Assembly: GCA_930367215.1 (NCBI GenBank)
Contig: OV884056.1
Coordinates: 315,796,709-315,860,708, forward strand
From: Pollenia angustigena
Lineage: Eukaryota > Arthropoda > Insecta > Diptera > Polleniidae
Direction: 5' to 3'
DNA length: 64,000 nt
Position numbers and translations under genes: made by a program. The stretch's first letter is position 1. Each line of letters starts with the position of its first letter. Of this stretch, positions 43,371-54,894 are shown piece by piece. The notes under the pieces are model-generated. The model had not been told where the DNA came from and did not search any database. It saw only the letters and a program-made list of their open reading frames with translations.

Positions 43371-44254
43371 TAGGGATTGCTGTTCGGTTTTTGACCGAAA
43401 CCCCGGTTTTAAATTCCTAAAAACCGAAACCGAAAAACGACAAAAAAAACCTCGGATTTAGCTTTTACTTTAACAATGTATTAATGCTTGAAGAAATTGC
43501 AAATTAAACCTCATACTCGTACTTCATATACAAAAACTTTATAAATAACAGCCTTCAACAATGACAAGGTATTTCAAAAATCTTAAAACTCAAAATAAGT
43601 ACTAAGAAGAACAAATGTTATCTTTATAACTCTTAAGTACACACCTTGTTTGTAAGACCTAAACTGCCACCTGGGCCGCTTGAATTTTGTATGGAGTTTC
43701 TTGTGGCTATAGAAAAAACTCACACTAACGAACCCCTGGGCAAGGCTGGGATTACTTTTATATGTATGGAGTTTAATGGCTATAGCAGGAATATTTCGTT
43801 GAGAAATAAAATAATTTTTCGAAAAAACAGAAAAGGAAGAATTCATGTGTGTTGTGTATGCTTTTTGAAACGTTTCATTTTGATTTTGTTTACTGCAGTA
43901 CATATATAATAGGGAAGGGCCTGACCAGGCCCAGGTGGTTACAATATGCACAAAATTTTCATTTGGCCAATTGCGGAATTGAGGAATACATAAAGTTTCG
44001 TTATAATATAGTTAATAATTATATAAAAAAACTGGAAAAGCCAAAAAATGCCTGGCCAGGCCCAGGTATACACTTAAGAGCGAATAAAAGTACCTGAATT
44101 AAAACAAATAAAAAAATTGTATTACATGCAAAAAAATAAATATGTTTTTGTATGAATTTAACTTTGATATTTTCAAAATCGAAAACCGACCGGTTTTAAT
44201 CATTTTTAAACCGAAACCGCGGTTTCACATTTTAACGGTTTTTAGCAAACTCTA
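43371..44254 (+). mobile_element. hAT-like element, family 2 copy 2
   Basis: Ends TAGGGATTGCTGTTCGG and, inverted, TAGAGTTTGCTAAAAACCG. A perfect 8-bp target duplication GTATAAGT (43363-43370 and 44255-44262). The interior matches 25614-25998 in reverse except for the extra block 43637-44073. No transposase. Confidence 0.9.
43637..44073. mobile_element. TTAA-flanked insertion inside hAT-like family 2 copy 2
   Basis: Bounded by TTAA (43633-43636 and 44074-44077), with tips GTACACACC and, inverted, GTGTATACC. This segment is missing from the related copy at 25614-25998. GC-rich palindromic patches 'ccaggcccagg' occur three times. It carries an 87-codon open frame (43646-43909) I do not recognise. 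A piggyBac-type target is inferred from TTAA. Confidence 0.65.
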
Positions 44255-44689
44255 GTATAAGTAATCGAAAAGGTACTTATTTTAGAAGTATGTAATTACA
44301 AAGGGCTGCTCATTTGTTTTAAAAAGGCACTTAAAAGAGTTCTAACGACATTTAATTTAACAATATGTACACTTATTTCTATAATACTCTCAGAAATCTC
44401 AACTAACCATTAAATTCATCATGTTTTGAAAAATTATTATATATATTTAGACCGCACAATGGGGGATTAAAAAAAATACATTTCATTTACAATAGTTTAT
44501 GACTTAATTATTTATTTACAAACATTATGAATTTTCAAACTCACAGATCGTCTTAATCATCAGATAAAACCCACAAATGTTAAAAAAAAAACTGTAGATT
44601 TTGACTAGTAAATTCTGAAAAAGGAACAACATTTAAAATCGTACAAAAAATTAAAAGGAATTGTTATAAACAAAATGCCAGTCTGGCAA

Positions 44690-44826
44690 TGCTCATTTAT
44701 TAAGTGAAAGAATTTCCATTAACGACAAAGGATCGTTTACCGAAAAACGAGCAAAAATAATTAAAACTTACTACAAAAGTGGTGTTCAAACGTGGCCACT
44801 TTTCAAGCATTACGGGATGATTACAC
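44690..44826 (+). pseudogene. mariner-type transposase relic, N-terminal fragment
   Basis: One frame reads RFTEKRAKIIKTYYKSGVQT, then LFKHYG, resembling the first helix-turn-helix of mariner-type transposases (compare NEQRMQIIEFYYQN at about 61950). It breaks off at 'acagaaag', the start of the composite insertion, and may belong with the C-terminal fragment at 48655-49065. Confidence 0.5.
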
Positions 44827-46605
44827 AGAAAGAATACTCGGGACATATTAAGTTTTTAAGACCTACTTGAAGTACGAGTCGTTCCCAAAGATTCAAGTAA
44901 GAAAAATACAAAAACGTACATAAAACAATATTTAATAAGATTACTTTCGAAAATCAAACCCGGAATTTCGTAAAATAAGTACAAAATTCTTAAATTAAAC
45001 TTTTCGATGGTAGTGCCACTCTGAGAGTAAAATTACAAAGTGAGTGTTTTAATCTCGTTTAATTACTAAAAGTTTTTCCTGACCCTACAACAACACCACA
45101 CAAGTACTTAAAAAACGATTTGCTTGTTGTGTGTAGAAACAACAAAAACAACAGAACAAGACGAAAACGCATTATTTTCATGTTAAAAAAGTAAAATTGA
45201 GAACTCTTGCTTCTCATTTAGTTTATATTTTCTGTTATATACCTGCGGGAAATTTGTGTCAATTGGTCCCACAGACTGGTGCTGGGAGTTGTGAAAAAAG
45301 AACAGGTACAAAAAGAAAGAACTCATGACCAATCATCCCAGTAAAAAATTTTATCATTTTGCGAGGCACTAAAGGTACATTTTAAAAAATAAGCGCACAA
45401 ATATGCGCTACGCAATAAGACATACAGAAATGCAGTAAAGTAAGTGAAAGAACTCTCAACAACTTTTATTAAAAAAAATAACATTTCAAGTGCTACGGCA
45501 TTCCCTTACCATAGGGTTGCCAGACGTACTGTTTTTAGCAGTACATGTACTGATTTTTGTCAATTGTACTGTTTTATGCACAACACCCAAAACAGTACGC
45601 AAATGTACTGTTTTTTACACTTTGTATTGTTTTTGTACTGATTTTTTGGTTTAGTCTCCAAAACACAATGTTATTAAGAAAAATCTGGTTTAAGTAATAC
45701 AAATTAGGGTATTTTTAACGGTATGCTATCAAGCTATATTGTCATAATATTTAAGAAATTGTTGTTGTGTTGCAAACAAAAAAAGTTGTAAAATAATTAG
45801 AATTTTTTAACTACGTCTATTGTTTTGTCAAAAAATACACAGATTAAATTAGGAATTGCTCAAATCATTCATATTTTTTCGTGGTATTATTTTAAGACAT
45901 ATGATAACCTTTAAATCCCTCATTAGTATTTCCCTTTACCAGGATATTAACAGTGCATAAATTTAACACACCTGAAAAAAAATTCTTTTATATTGATGAA
46001 ATATTTTCAGATTTTGTGAAAAAAAAAATCAAAAAAAAACCAAACAATTTTTTGAGCTTATAGATTAACGGCCAATTTCACTTAGTTCAGTTATACTTAA
46101 CTATAACTATAAATGTGAATATTACAAAATACAGTTATAGTAATATAGCTGAAATTGGACGAATTTAAATAAAAATTTGTTTGATATCGGAAAATTAATT
46201 AAAGAAAGAAACAAATATTTTCTGAAATTTATACGATAGTTCCACACTATGTGTGTGGTGAAAATTGCTTTCAATACCCTGTCGGACATTCAGTTAACTT
46301 TAAATTAACTGAAAGCTAACTATTTCTCAAGGAGTGGTGGTTTACAATTGCATTACTTTTATATGGAATTAACTAACTATTTTAACATTGCGATGTCCTA
46401 GGAAGTAGTCAATTGTCCGACTCTGTATTACTTTCAGTTAACTTTAAAGTTAGTTACCTAGCCATTAACTTGAAGTTAACTTTTTGAAGCTAGCTATAAA
46501 CTTACTACTTTAAGTTGGTTTTTTTAAATTAACTATTTTATTAAAATTGTATTAAGTTATTTTATTTAAATTTTTAATTATACTATAACCTGGCCATTAC
46601 CGATT

Positions 46606-46855
46606 ACCAATTTCTATTTTCGTGGCGGCAGCAAGCTATTTTGAAACCGAGAACTACTTTGGTTTCTGCAATAACAATGCGAAAAAAAACAGAGACAATG
46701 TCAGAAGCAAATTACATGTACGTTTGTGACCGAATATTATAAACTTTATGTAAAACAGCAATTTTGACAGACATGAACAATTACATGTGACTTGAAAATT
46801 TGACATGTCAGATGACAAATACATGTCGTGTACGGGCGCCTTTAGTAGTTGGCTT
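46606..46855. repeat. Partial copy of the 'cgacatgtatttgtcatctg' MITE
   Basis: Nearly identical to 50893-51118 for about 230 bp ('cgtggcggcagcaagctatt' to 'catgtcgtgtacgggc'). It lies inside hAT-like copy 45512-47809. Confidence 0.85.
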
Positions 46856-46987
46856 TAAGTTGGTCTATACAAGCTAACTTAAAGTTGGCTTTTTTGTAGT
46901 TAGATACTCATTTGACGGCAGGGTACCAACATGCTTTAAGAAAATTCTAATAACTCAATCAATGAGTAGGTTTTTTTAAGTTAAATA

Positions 46988-47507
46988 CAGTAGAATCCCG
47001 ATAATTCGTAACCGCAAGGGACCGGGCATTTCTTACGAATTATAGGGGTTTCGATTTAGCGGGGTTTTGATTTAACGGGGTTAAAATAAAATAAGTACGA
47101 ATTAACGGGGTTTTTCAATTTATTTAGTAAAACGATAAAAAAAAAAACAAAAAACAATTTTTAAAAATAAAATATATAAAAATTATTCATGTTTCAAATT
47201 GATCTTAGGAAAATAAACACACACACAAGCAAAAGCAAAAACCCACGCAAAATAATAGCGGTAAACAAAAAATCATTCTTTCCATGTTGTTGTTGTTTTT
47301 ATTACGAATTATAAGTGGTAGTTAGCAAACAACTACGATTTATAAGAGGTATAGAAGATTTTATTTGAAAAAAATTACGAATTAGCGAGGGGACCAAAAT
47401 GTATGACAATTTTACGAATTAACGAGATTTTTTCAAGGGACCGACAGTTTATTACGAATTATCGGGAATTACGATTTATCGGGGTACGAATTATCGGGAT
47501 TTGACTG
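46988..47507. mobile_element. pogo/Tigger-like MITE
   Basis: Tips CAGTAGAATCCCGATAATTC and, inverted, CAGTCAAATCCCGATAATTC, with TA on each side (46986-46987 and 47508-47509). Repeated 'acgaatta.cgggg' motifs occur at both ends. These ends are characteristic of pogo/Tigger-type Tc1/mariner elements. 520 bp, no ORF. Confidence 0.85.
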
Positions 47508-48146
47508 TATAAACTGAGATATTTAAACGTTTTACATTGGAAAATAATACTATGGCCAAATGCTTTGTTTGTGATGTATGATTTATAAACGCAAATGGTG
47601 TCATTTTGTATATGAAATACCATTAAATGTAAATCTTTCCTTTGATATATTATTCAAACTGTATTTCTTTATGTTATTGTTGTTCAAGTGTTGTAAATAT
47701 TAAATAAATAATTTTGCTTTCGTAAAAAAATGTACTGTTATTTTCTTGATTGTACTGTTTTTTCATAACCAATGTACTGTTTTTCCGAATTCAAAATCTG
47801 GCTACCCTACCTTACCACGAAGCAGGTTTGTAAGGGAGAATAATTTAAAAATAACAGTATCAAAACATTCAGTGTGTAAAGCTGATCGTTACATCTAACA
47901 ATTTTTATGTGCGCTGAATAATGCGCTTTTTGTGTCAAAAATGTATTGCTTCAAAGTGGGAACTCGCCATATAAAATTCATGTCTTCCGTAAGCGCAATG
48001 GTAAGCGAAACTTTTATGTTTCTCCCTTACAAACCTGCTTCGTTGGAAGCTCCATTTTTTATTGGGATGTAACTGGTTTATGGAGAACAAAAAGGTAGAA
48101 AAAGTAATGAATTACGGAACAGTCTTCACCGGTGGTGTGACAAATT

Positions 48147-48275
48147 TTTTTTTTTTTTTTTTTTTTTTTCTAAAATTTGGCTCTTGAATTTAATTCTAGG
48201 ACTTGTTTTACTGAAATAATACTACATCGTATTGAAATAATACTACATCGTATTGAAATAATACTACATTTTAGT
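48147..48275. repeat. Poly-T run and 20-bp x 3 tandem repeat
   Basis: About 22 T residues near 48147-48169. Then 'aataatactacatcgtattg' repeats three times at about 48218-48275. Confidence 0.8.
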
Positions 48276-48654
48276 AACTGTCACTAAACACGTCCAATGA
48301 GAATAGATTTGTGACTGGTCAAATGGTGTCAATTGACCCCCTCCAATGACAGCCCCATGTAAAAGTGATAGGTCTTATTCATAGAAAGTGTTAAAACTAG
48401 AACCGGTCTCTATCACCAAGGACCTATCACAGGACTACTTTAGTGTCAGTTCGCTTCCCTCTAGGGATATGTATGTACATACTTAAGTTTTTAAAGTAAA
48501 AAAAATTTTAAATTTACTTAAAATGGGTAAGTAAATTCTTAATAAAATTCTCCTTCTAACTTCACTTTTAGTTTATTTCAAGTACGAATTCGGGATTGAA
48601 TATGGTATTTCGCGATTGAAAATTCGTACTTGAATCAAACTTTCTGTGCTTCCA

Positions 48655-49065
48655 AGAAAATCCGTACTCACCTTACTATTAATACAGCAACGGATTGATT
48701 TTCAATTCAGAGCGCTACGGCCGTATTATAAACGATTTCTTTGAACTGCAATTGAAGATGATGAACTGGACGTATGTGGTACACGCTACAGAACGTGTAA
48801 TTTCAAGTTGTGGTGACATCAAATGACTACCAGGATCAATCGATTTAAAGCCGTTAGTCGCTTTTTTTTTTTTTTGTAAGTCTATGTCAAAAACTGTGTC
48901 CACGCGCTGATACGTTGGAACATTTGAAAACCAAAATTGTTTAGATTATCACTGAAATAGCGCCCGAAACGTTTGAACAAGTTGCCGAAAACTACCTCAA
49001 AAGAATCGACTCCTACAACCAACCTAGAGGCGCTCTTTTAAATGACATTGTTTTTCGTACGTAAT
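48655..49065 (+). pseudogene. mariner-type transposase relic, C-terminal half
   Basis: Frameshifted plus-strand pieces read NSERYGRIINDFFELQL, RVISSCGDIK, LPGSIDLKPL (in place of PRSCDLTPLD), YVKN, then TLEHLKTKIVSIITEIAPET, FEQVAENYLKRID and RGALLNDIVF. This is the order of mariner-type transposases of the group that includes 61821-62764. The second catalytic Asp block is unreadable and the third region reads 'LKPLVAF', so it is dead. Confidence 0.72.
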
Positions 49066-50482
49066 TTTAAGATCCAAGCATTCTAATGAAATAAAGGCTT
49101 CATCGAAATCATAGCTTTGCTTTTGAAACCGAAAAATGGCTAAAACTTGAATACTAATTAAATGCTGCTTTTATAATCGAATTACGCTCTTACAAACTGT
49201 TTTTAATTTTTTTTTATTTGAAAATCCCCACTGTCAAATTTTATTTGTTTAGTTTGTTAAAAGAAAATGTAACGAAAGTAAAAGTTGAAAGAAATAAACA
49301 TTAAAAAAAAAAAACAAATTTCAAAAATAAAAATAAACAAAAACAACAGTAGAAAACAGTATTTATAAATCGATAGTGAATTTAAGCGCGCAAAAGTATA
49401 ACTTTTATCTACAACTTCTTTTATGAGAAGTTTTAAAGTACTTGCGTGTATTTGAGTCTACCTGAAAAGTATCCCCAAGTACATGTGTATGTAATTACAA
49501 ATGCAGCTGTATTTGTGTAAATTTATTATTGTGTGACTTTTAGCAGTGTGCAAGCAATTTTGGCTGACTGGATGGATAGATGGCTGGTTGGCTACTCTAT
49601 AACTACTTATTGCCAACGTTAACAACAGCAATAACAGACAATAACAACAACAATATAAGCAGCAGCAGCAACTAACTGCATTTGACGCGTGCCACAAATT
49701 ACCGCAATGTTATTGCACTCCACTGTTAGAGTTTTTGTTTTTTTTTTTATTATTTTTTTATTAATGTTTTTAGCTTTTCTGGTCTATGAATTCATACTCG
49801 TATTCGTCATCATCTCATTACAAAAAGAAACATATTTTTTTTTTTTATTATTATTATTTTTGTAAAATTGACTTTACGTTAGTTGAAGTTTTTTAGCTTT
49901 TTTTTAGTTTTTGTAGCTGGCGTTTTAAATCGGCTTACGAGAGTTTTTTCTAGTTTTTCTGTATAAAAACAAAATACTGCAGACTTGTGTTTTAAATACT
50001 TCTTGTACATTAATTTTAAATTAATTGCTGGTTTAAAAACTGGCCGCTTTAGTCTTACAAAAGATAAAAATTAAAATGATATTTCCTACGAATTTCATGT
50101 TTTACTAACTTAAGAACAATAATTGGATTATTACTTTTTGGGAAGTGCATTTCAACTGTTTCCAAATGTAAATCCAAATCTTACATTAACACTTTGTTCA
50201 TGCCATTTAAATCATTGATGCAATTTTAGGCCCAATTGGGTCATTTTCGGCGATGAGTTTTTTTTTTTTTTTTTTTGCACGGAATATTACACAGTTGATT
50301 GTAATTTGGCACTTGTTAAGTTTACGAAATTCGTAATTTTTTATTATTACGTATTTGTTTAAAATAAAAATAATTAAATTAATTTATTTCTTATTGGAAA
50401 TATTTGGTTATATTTGCTAATAACGTTAATTTTTTGTTTAAACGACCTGAAGGGTATAGTGCTTTTGAAGTGCATGTGGTAC
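49066..50482. repeat. Non-coding, low complexity
   Basis: CAA/CAG-rich run near 49620-49675, T-rich runs near 49738-49760 and 49836-49860, and poly-T near 50260-50276. The apparent Cys/Leu-rich minus ORF (49458-49697) is the antisense of the CAG/CAA run. Confidence 0.5.
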
Positions 50483-51120
50483 TAAAGGAGCATATAGACG
50501 ACATGTTTTTGTCATCTGACATGTCAAATTTCCCACTGCAAAACACATACATGTCGTGTGTTACCTTTTTAACTTTGCTTCTGTAAAAGTCAGACGCAAA
50601 GTCATCTGACAAAATTTCAATTAGAGCGTGCTCTATTTTCTTCTGACAAACCATATGACATCAGAAATCTATGCCGGGAAGAAACTGGCAGCGGCGTCAA
50701 CTATTGACGGAATCATTAGCCGGCTGAAGTTAATATTTTACAATACAAAGATATGTATGCTCATCTCACCATTGAATAGAATTTATGTAAATATATACAT
50801 AAAAACCGTTTAATTATAAAATTCTAAATTGGTATCTTTAAAATAAAAGAAAAAATGTTAAGGTGGCTAAATTATTTTACGGCGCAAATAAATATTTTCG
50901 TGGCGGCAGCAAGCTATTTTGAAACCGAGAACTACTTTGGTTTCTGCAATAACAATGCGAAAAAAACAGAGACAATGTCAGAAGCAAATTACATGTACGT
51001 TTGTGACCGAATATTATAAACCTTATGTAAAACAGCAATTTTGACAGACATGAACAATTACATGTGACTTGAAAATTTGACATGTCAGATGACAAATACA
51101 TGTCGTGTACGGGCACCTTA
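50483..51120. mobile_element. Foldback MITE with 'cgacatgtatttgtcatctg' arms
   Basis: The left arm (about 50483-50535) and right arm (about 51068-51120) are inverted: 'cgacatgt.tttgtcatctg' then 'acatgtcaaattt'. The right 230 bp is nearly identical to 46606-46855. Confidence 0.78.
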
Positions 51121-51395
51121 AAGGGGACATACAGTACCGCTCAAAAATATAACACACTAAGAAATTTAAAAAAAAAAAAAAGATAAACCAATACAATTTT
51201 TTTGCGTTTTAAACAATATTATTAAATTTTATTAGTTTGTGAGCAAAAAACATCTTAAAATAAGAAAATGAGAATAACAGAACTTTTTTAACAAAACATC
51301 TCTGAAATTAATAATTCATATTTATACCACCATTTTATATTAAAAACTAACTGCCTGTTTTTAGAACGCGAGCTCAAAAGAAACTCTTTTAACTA

Positions 51396-51500
51396 GCCCC
51401 CGGTGGACTAGCTGGTAGTAAGCTAGCCTATCAGCGCCGAGGTTGCGGGTTCGATTCCCGACAGAGACTCTGGTTTCTTTCCTTTAGACAAGCGTTAAGC
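51396..51500 (+). repeat. tRNA-derived SINE-like unit, copy 2
   Basis: Perfect pol III box B GGTTCGATTCC (51448-51458) with upstream 'gactagctggtagtaagcta'. Shares the layout of 4372-4470 through 'cagagactctggt'. No poly-A or clear target duplication delimits it. Confidence 0.65.
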
Positions 51501-51547
51501 TTCGCGGGATTAACTTTAGGAAATTTAAAAAAAAATTGAAACAAACA

Positions 51548-51764
51548 GGGGTGTGCTGGAAATCGAAAACGTAAAACGCAAGAATTTGGAGGCTGTTTTG
51601 AATACACTTTTAATCTAATTTTAATAATTTTTGTTACAAAATTCTGTTTAATAGAGAAATGTTTGTATAATATTTGTCATAAAATTATTTTATTACAGAA
51701 ATCTTATTAAAAAATGACTTCTGAAATTCTTGCGTTTTGCGTTTTCGATTTCCAGCACACCCCC
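51548..51764. mobile_element. Short MITE with 'ggggtgtgctggaaatcgaa' ends
   Basis: A terminal inverted repeat of about 40 bp with very few mismatches ('ggggtgtgctggaaatcgaa' + 'aacg.aaaacgcaagaatt') bounds 217 bp. Confidence 0.85.
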
Positions 51765-51928
51765 GAAAATCAAATTTTTAAATTTTGTTTTTGTTTTAAA
51801 TGCTAGTTAAAATGTTTCTAAATCAGGCAGTAAAATTTAATCAATCAAAATAAGTATTTTAAAAATTTCAATTAAGTAACTATGAGAAAATGTTTTCTCA
51901 TTTGGCCTTTAAAGCCCTTATGACACTA

Positions 51929-52207
51929 CACTGAAAAAATTTTCTTCACAGATCCAATGAAATTTACATTAAAATTCAACCTATGTAACCTTTCATTGGA
52001 TTAATGAAGGATTAATAAAATCAATGACAAAATTTTCATTGATTTTATGAATCCTCATTGAAAAAATGGATAAAATAAACGTTTGTCATTAAACTAATGC
52101 AAAATTTTCATTGATTTTATGAAACATTTCATTAATCCAATGAAAGGTTACATAGGTTGAATTTAAATGTAAATTTCATTGGATCTGTGAAGAAAATTTT
52201 TTCAGTG
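51929..52207. mobile_element. Hairpin MITE 'cactgaaaaaattttcttca', TA target
   Basis: TA duplication (51927-51928 and 52208-52209). Arms of about 80 bp are almost perfect inverted complements, including 'gatccaatgaaattta' and 'caacctatgtaacctttcat'. The short centre also contains 'cattgattttatgaa' repeated. 279 bp. Confidence 0.88.
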
Positions 52208-52303
52208 TACATTTTGTATTCATTAATTGATATAGAAATGATAGAAAGAAACAGCAAATGCTAGAAAGAGCAAACTGTAAAAAATGTAAACAAAGTTTTT
52301 TAG

Positions 52304-53013
52304 TTTTTATACCCACACCACAACAGTGGAGAGGGTATAATGCATTTGTGCTGATGTGTGTAACGCCTTAAAATAGTGGTCCTTGACCCACCTTAAAGTA
52401 TACCGATCTACTCAGAATCACTTTCTGAGTCGAATTAACGATGTCCGTCCGGCTGGCAGGCAGGCTGGCCGGCTAGCTGGTTGTCCATGTAACCTTGTGC
52501 GCAAAGTACAGGTAGCAATTTTGGAGATAATTTGATAAAATTTGGGTCATAGGTTCTTATTGGCACAGGGACCAAGCCTATTGAAGATGGGCCAAATCGT
52601 AGGACCACGAGGGAAGATAGGGGGAAATTTCTTCCTCTCAGAAACTATCAAACCGATTTTAATGAAATTTAAAACATAGATAGGACCATATCTATAAGGA
52701 CACAAAATGTATAAATTTTTAAAAAAATCGGACCACGAGGGGAGATAAGGGCAATTTCTGCCTCTCAAACCGATTTTAATGAAATTTAAAACATAGATAG
52801 ATCTATATTTATAGGGACACATTAGCTATATAGTTTTTAAAAAATAGGACCACAAGGGGAGGCAGGGGGCAATTTCTGCATCTCACAAACTTTCAAACCG
52901 ATTTTCATGAAGTTCATAAACATAGATAAATCCATATTGATGTGTTTTTAAATACTGTGGTGGAGGGTATCATATGGTCGGGCTTGACCGACTATACTTT
53001 CTTACTTGTTTTT
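52304..53013 (+). repeat. tataccct-family repeat, most complete copy
   Basis: Begins 'ttttatacccacaccacaac' and 'gtggagagggtataatgc'. It ends 'actgtggtggagggtatcat', 'ggtcgggcttgaccgactat', 'acttgttttt'. In between are 'actcagaatcactttctgag', 'gatgtccgtccggc', 'ttgtgcgcaaagtacaggt' and three ~120-bp units containing 'accgatttt(a/c)atgaa'. The 'taccc' and 'gggta' ends are partly complementary. The 91-codon minus ORF is a product of the internal units. Confidence 0.85.
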
Positions 53014-53581
53014 TCTTGTTATGGTTTTGTTTCAAGGATGGCGTTGAGAATTTTTAAAATTGTACCAACAACCTATAAAAATTGTAGCTTATTGTACTAA
53101 AAGATTTTTTTAGTTGAAATTAATTTTATTTATGTTCTTAAAAAACACCACAAAAAGGTATTATAAATCTTAGTTTAAAAAGTATCAACAAAAAAGTACA
53201 ATTAAAACAACTTAGCCATCCCTGTTCTGTTAATTTTATTAAATGCTGCCAACTTTTTGTTTATGAGAAACCTAAAAACAAAAAGCGGTAAATCGCTGAA
53301 TTTACCCATAAGCCGCTGATTCAGCAACACTTTAGATATTTCAAGCTTGAAATGTCAATTTTAAGTTGAAAAATTTTAAATTTTTTTTTGACATAACTTC
53401 ATTTTTTATCGATAACTTAAGTAAAATGTTTGACAGCTTGCCATTTATCTTAACACAGTCGCGAGTTTTTGTGGGTACTTCGACTCCGATACAAAAACCT
53501 CAACTCCGACTCCGAAAAACTTTTCGATTGAAATGTGAGACAAAAATGCCATATATTCCCATTAAAAAATTGAGCTTAAAA
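53014..53581. other. AT-rich non-coding stretch
   Basis: 'aaaaacttttcgattgaaatgtgag' near 53516 resembles the arm of the 5882-6250 foldback. Otherwise nothing recognised. Confidence 0.4.
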
Positions 53582-53950
53582 CGAAGCAGGTTTGTAAGGG
53601 AGAAATGTAAGAGTTTTGCTTACCATCTCACTTACGGAAGGCATGAATTTTATATGGTGAGATCCCACTTTGAAGCAATAGATTTTTGACCCCAAAAGCG
53701 CTTTATTCAACGCATATAAAAACTGGTGAATGTAGCGTTCAGCTTTACACACTGAATGTTTTTTTACAGTTATTTTTTAGCATTCTCCCTTACAAACCTG
53801 CTTCATAGTAAGGGAATGGCGTAGCACTTGAAACTTGTTAAGAGTTCCTTCACTTACTTAACTGCATCTCTGTGTGTCTTTTTCCGTAGCACATAATTGT
53901 GCCCTTATTTTTATAAATGTACCATTAGTGTTGCGCAAAATGATATTATT
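53582..53950. repeat. Reverse copy of the 45350-48042 repeat, without the hAT insertion
   Basis: Contains the 'cgaagcaggtttgtaaggga' foldback (53582-53805), then 'tagtaagggaatggcgtagc', the inverse of the host junction at 45490-45511/47818. It therefore shows the empty target of the family 3 copy. Confidence 0.8.
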
Positions 53951-54389
53951 CAATTATTTTGCTTTTAATATTTTTATGAAATATACGAATGTTTTCAAAG
54001 CTCGTTTGCAAACAACAAACATTAAAGACGCACTTTACATTATTTGGTATATCCGTAATATTTTCAATTTTATTCAATTCTGGCCGCCGTCAACGACATG
54101 AGTGACTGGCGTTCTCAACGTCTGCTAGGTAACATCGTCTTCGAGCGTAATGCTATGACATTTATAACGTAACAACGTAATCTCTTTTGATAGTTTTCGA
54201 CATGAGTTACAAACATACTTTTTCTCACTTTTCGAGAAACGATGGAATATTTTGTTTCACAATCTTTTTGATGCGAGAAGTTCTCACTAAAGTTACAGAA
54301 CTTGGGTACTGGTTACAGCAATCAGCTATATAGTTGTTTTAGACCAAATGTCTTCAATAGCACTTTTCAATTAATTTTTTGTATTTTGT

Positions 54390-54850
54390 AAACTTGCGAT
54401 CGATAAACGATCAAATGTTTTCAATCGGGTTAATGTCAGGTGAAGTTGGTGGCTAATCTAGCAAAGGTATGTTATTATTTGAACCAATTACTTGAAAATT
54501 TCGCCTTATGACATGGAGCATCTTTCTATTGAAAAAGGAGCCTGTGATGATTCAAACTCGAACACATGGTCAAAAAAAAAAACGTTGTAAGCATTAAAAG
54601 GTCCTTGATAAAAGAGTAAAACACCAGTGCCATGAGCTAGCTGTGAATCATCCTCAAACACTTACAGTTCCGTCACCACTTTAAGCTCGACGCGAGAAAC
54701 AAAATGTATGATTATTGAACAAACGTTGAACAAATTATCGATTTTTACGTTTAAGCGTCTCGTCGCTTCAAATTACCTTGCTCCAATCTATTTCGATCCA
54801 TTTTGCATACCTCTTACACCAACTTAACCAATTTTTTTATCTGAAGCTTA
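54390..54850 (-). pseudogene. Tc1-like transposase relic
   Basis: On the minus strand, broken frames read AKMDRNRLEQ-like text, 'GTVSV(W)', KDAPCHKAKF, NNIPLLD and PPTSPDINPIEN (54415-54452). The last is the Tc1 motif with the catalytic Glu, and DAPCH stands where the second Asp block is expected. Stops and frameshifts are frequent. The first Asp is not readable. Confidence 0.78.
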
Positions 54851-54894
54851 TTTCGATATGAACGCCGTTTTAGTGTATAGGATTTTAGGCAGCT

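Larger units (their letters stand above)
45512..47809. mobile_element. hAT-like element, family 3 copy 2
   Basis: Ends TAGGGTTGCCAGACGTACTG and CTGGCTACCCTA. A perfect 8-bp target duplication CCTTACCA (45504-45511 and 47810-47817). Subterminal 'tgtactgtttt' repeats match copy 1 at 27852-28693. Its length of 2.3 kb is due partly to nested insertions (46606-46855 and 46988-47507). No transposase. Confidence 0.9.
45350..48042. repeat. Repeat split by hAT-like copy; related copy at 53582-53950 (reverse)
   Basis: 'cattttgcgaggcactaaag', 'aagcgcacaaatatgcgcta', 'gaaatgcagt.aagtaagtg' and 'tcaagtgctacggcattccc' all occur, inverted, at 53805-53950. Removing 45512-47809 joins 'cccttacca' to 'cgaagcagg', just as in the other copy. 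47818-48042 is a foldback with 'cgaagcaggtttgtaaggga' arms. Confidence 0.78.
44827..48652. mobile_element. Composite insertion bounded by 'acacagaaag...ctttctgtg'
   Basis: The left end 'acagaaagaatactcggga' matches the family at 19670/22892. The right side carries 'aagtacgaattcgggattga' (about 48580) and stops at 'aaactttctgtg'. Both outside flanks read as pieces of one transposase relic, so the block appears to be inserted there. It contains the unit at 45350-48042, which contains the hAT-like element 45512-47809. Confidence 0.5.

Noticed and set aside
43646..43909. 87-codon ORF within the TTAA-flanked insertion
   Set aside because: No similarity to a transposase; an overlapping minus ORF of similar length suggests both are chance.
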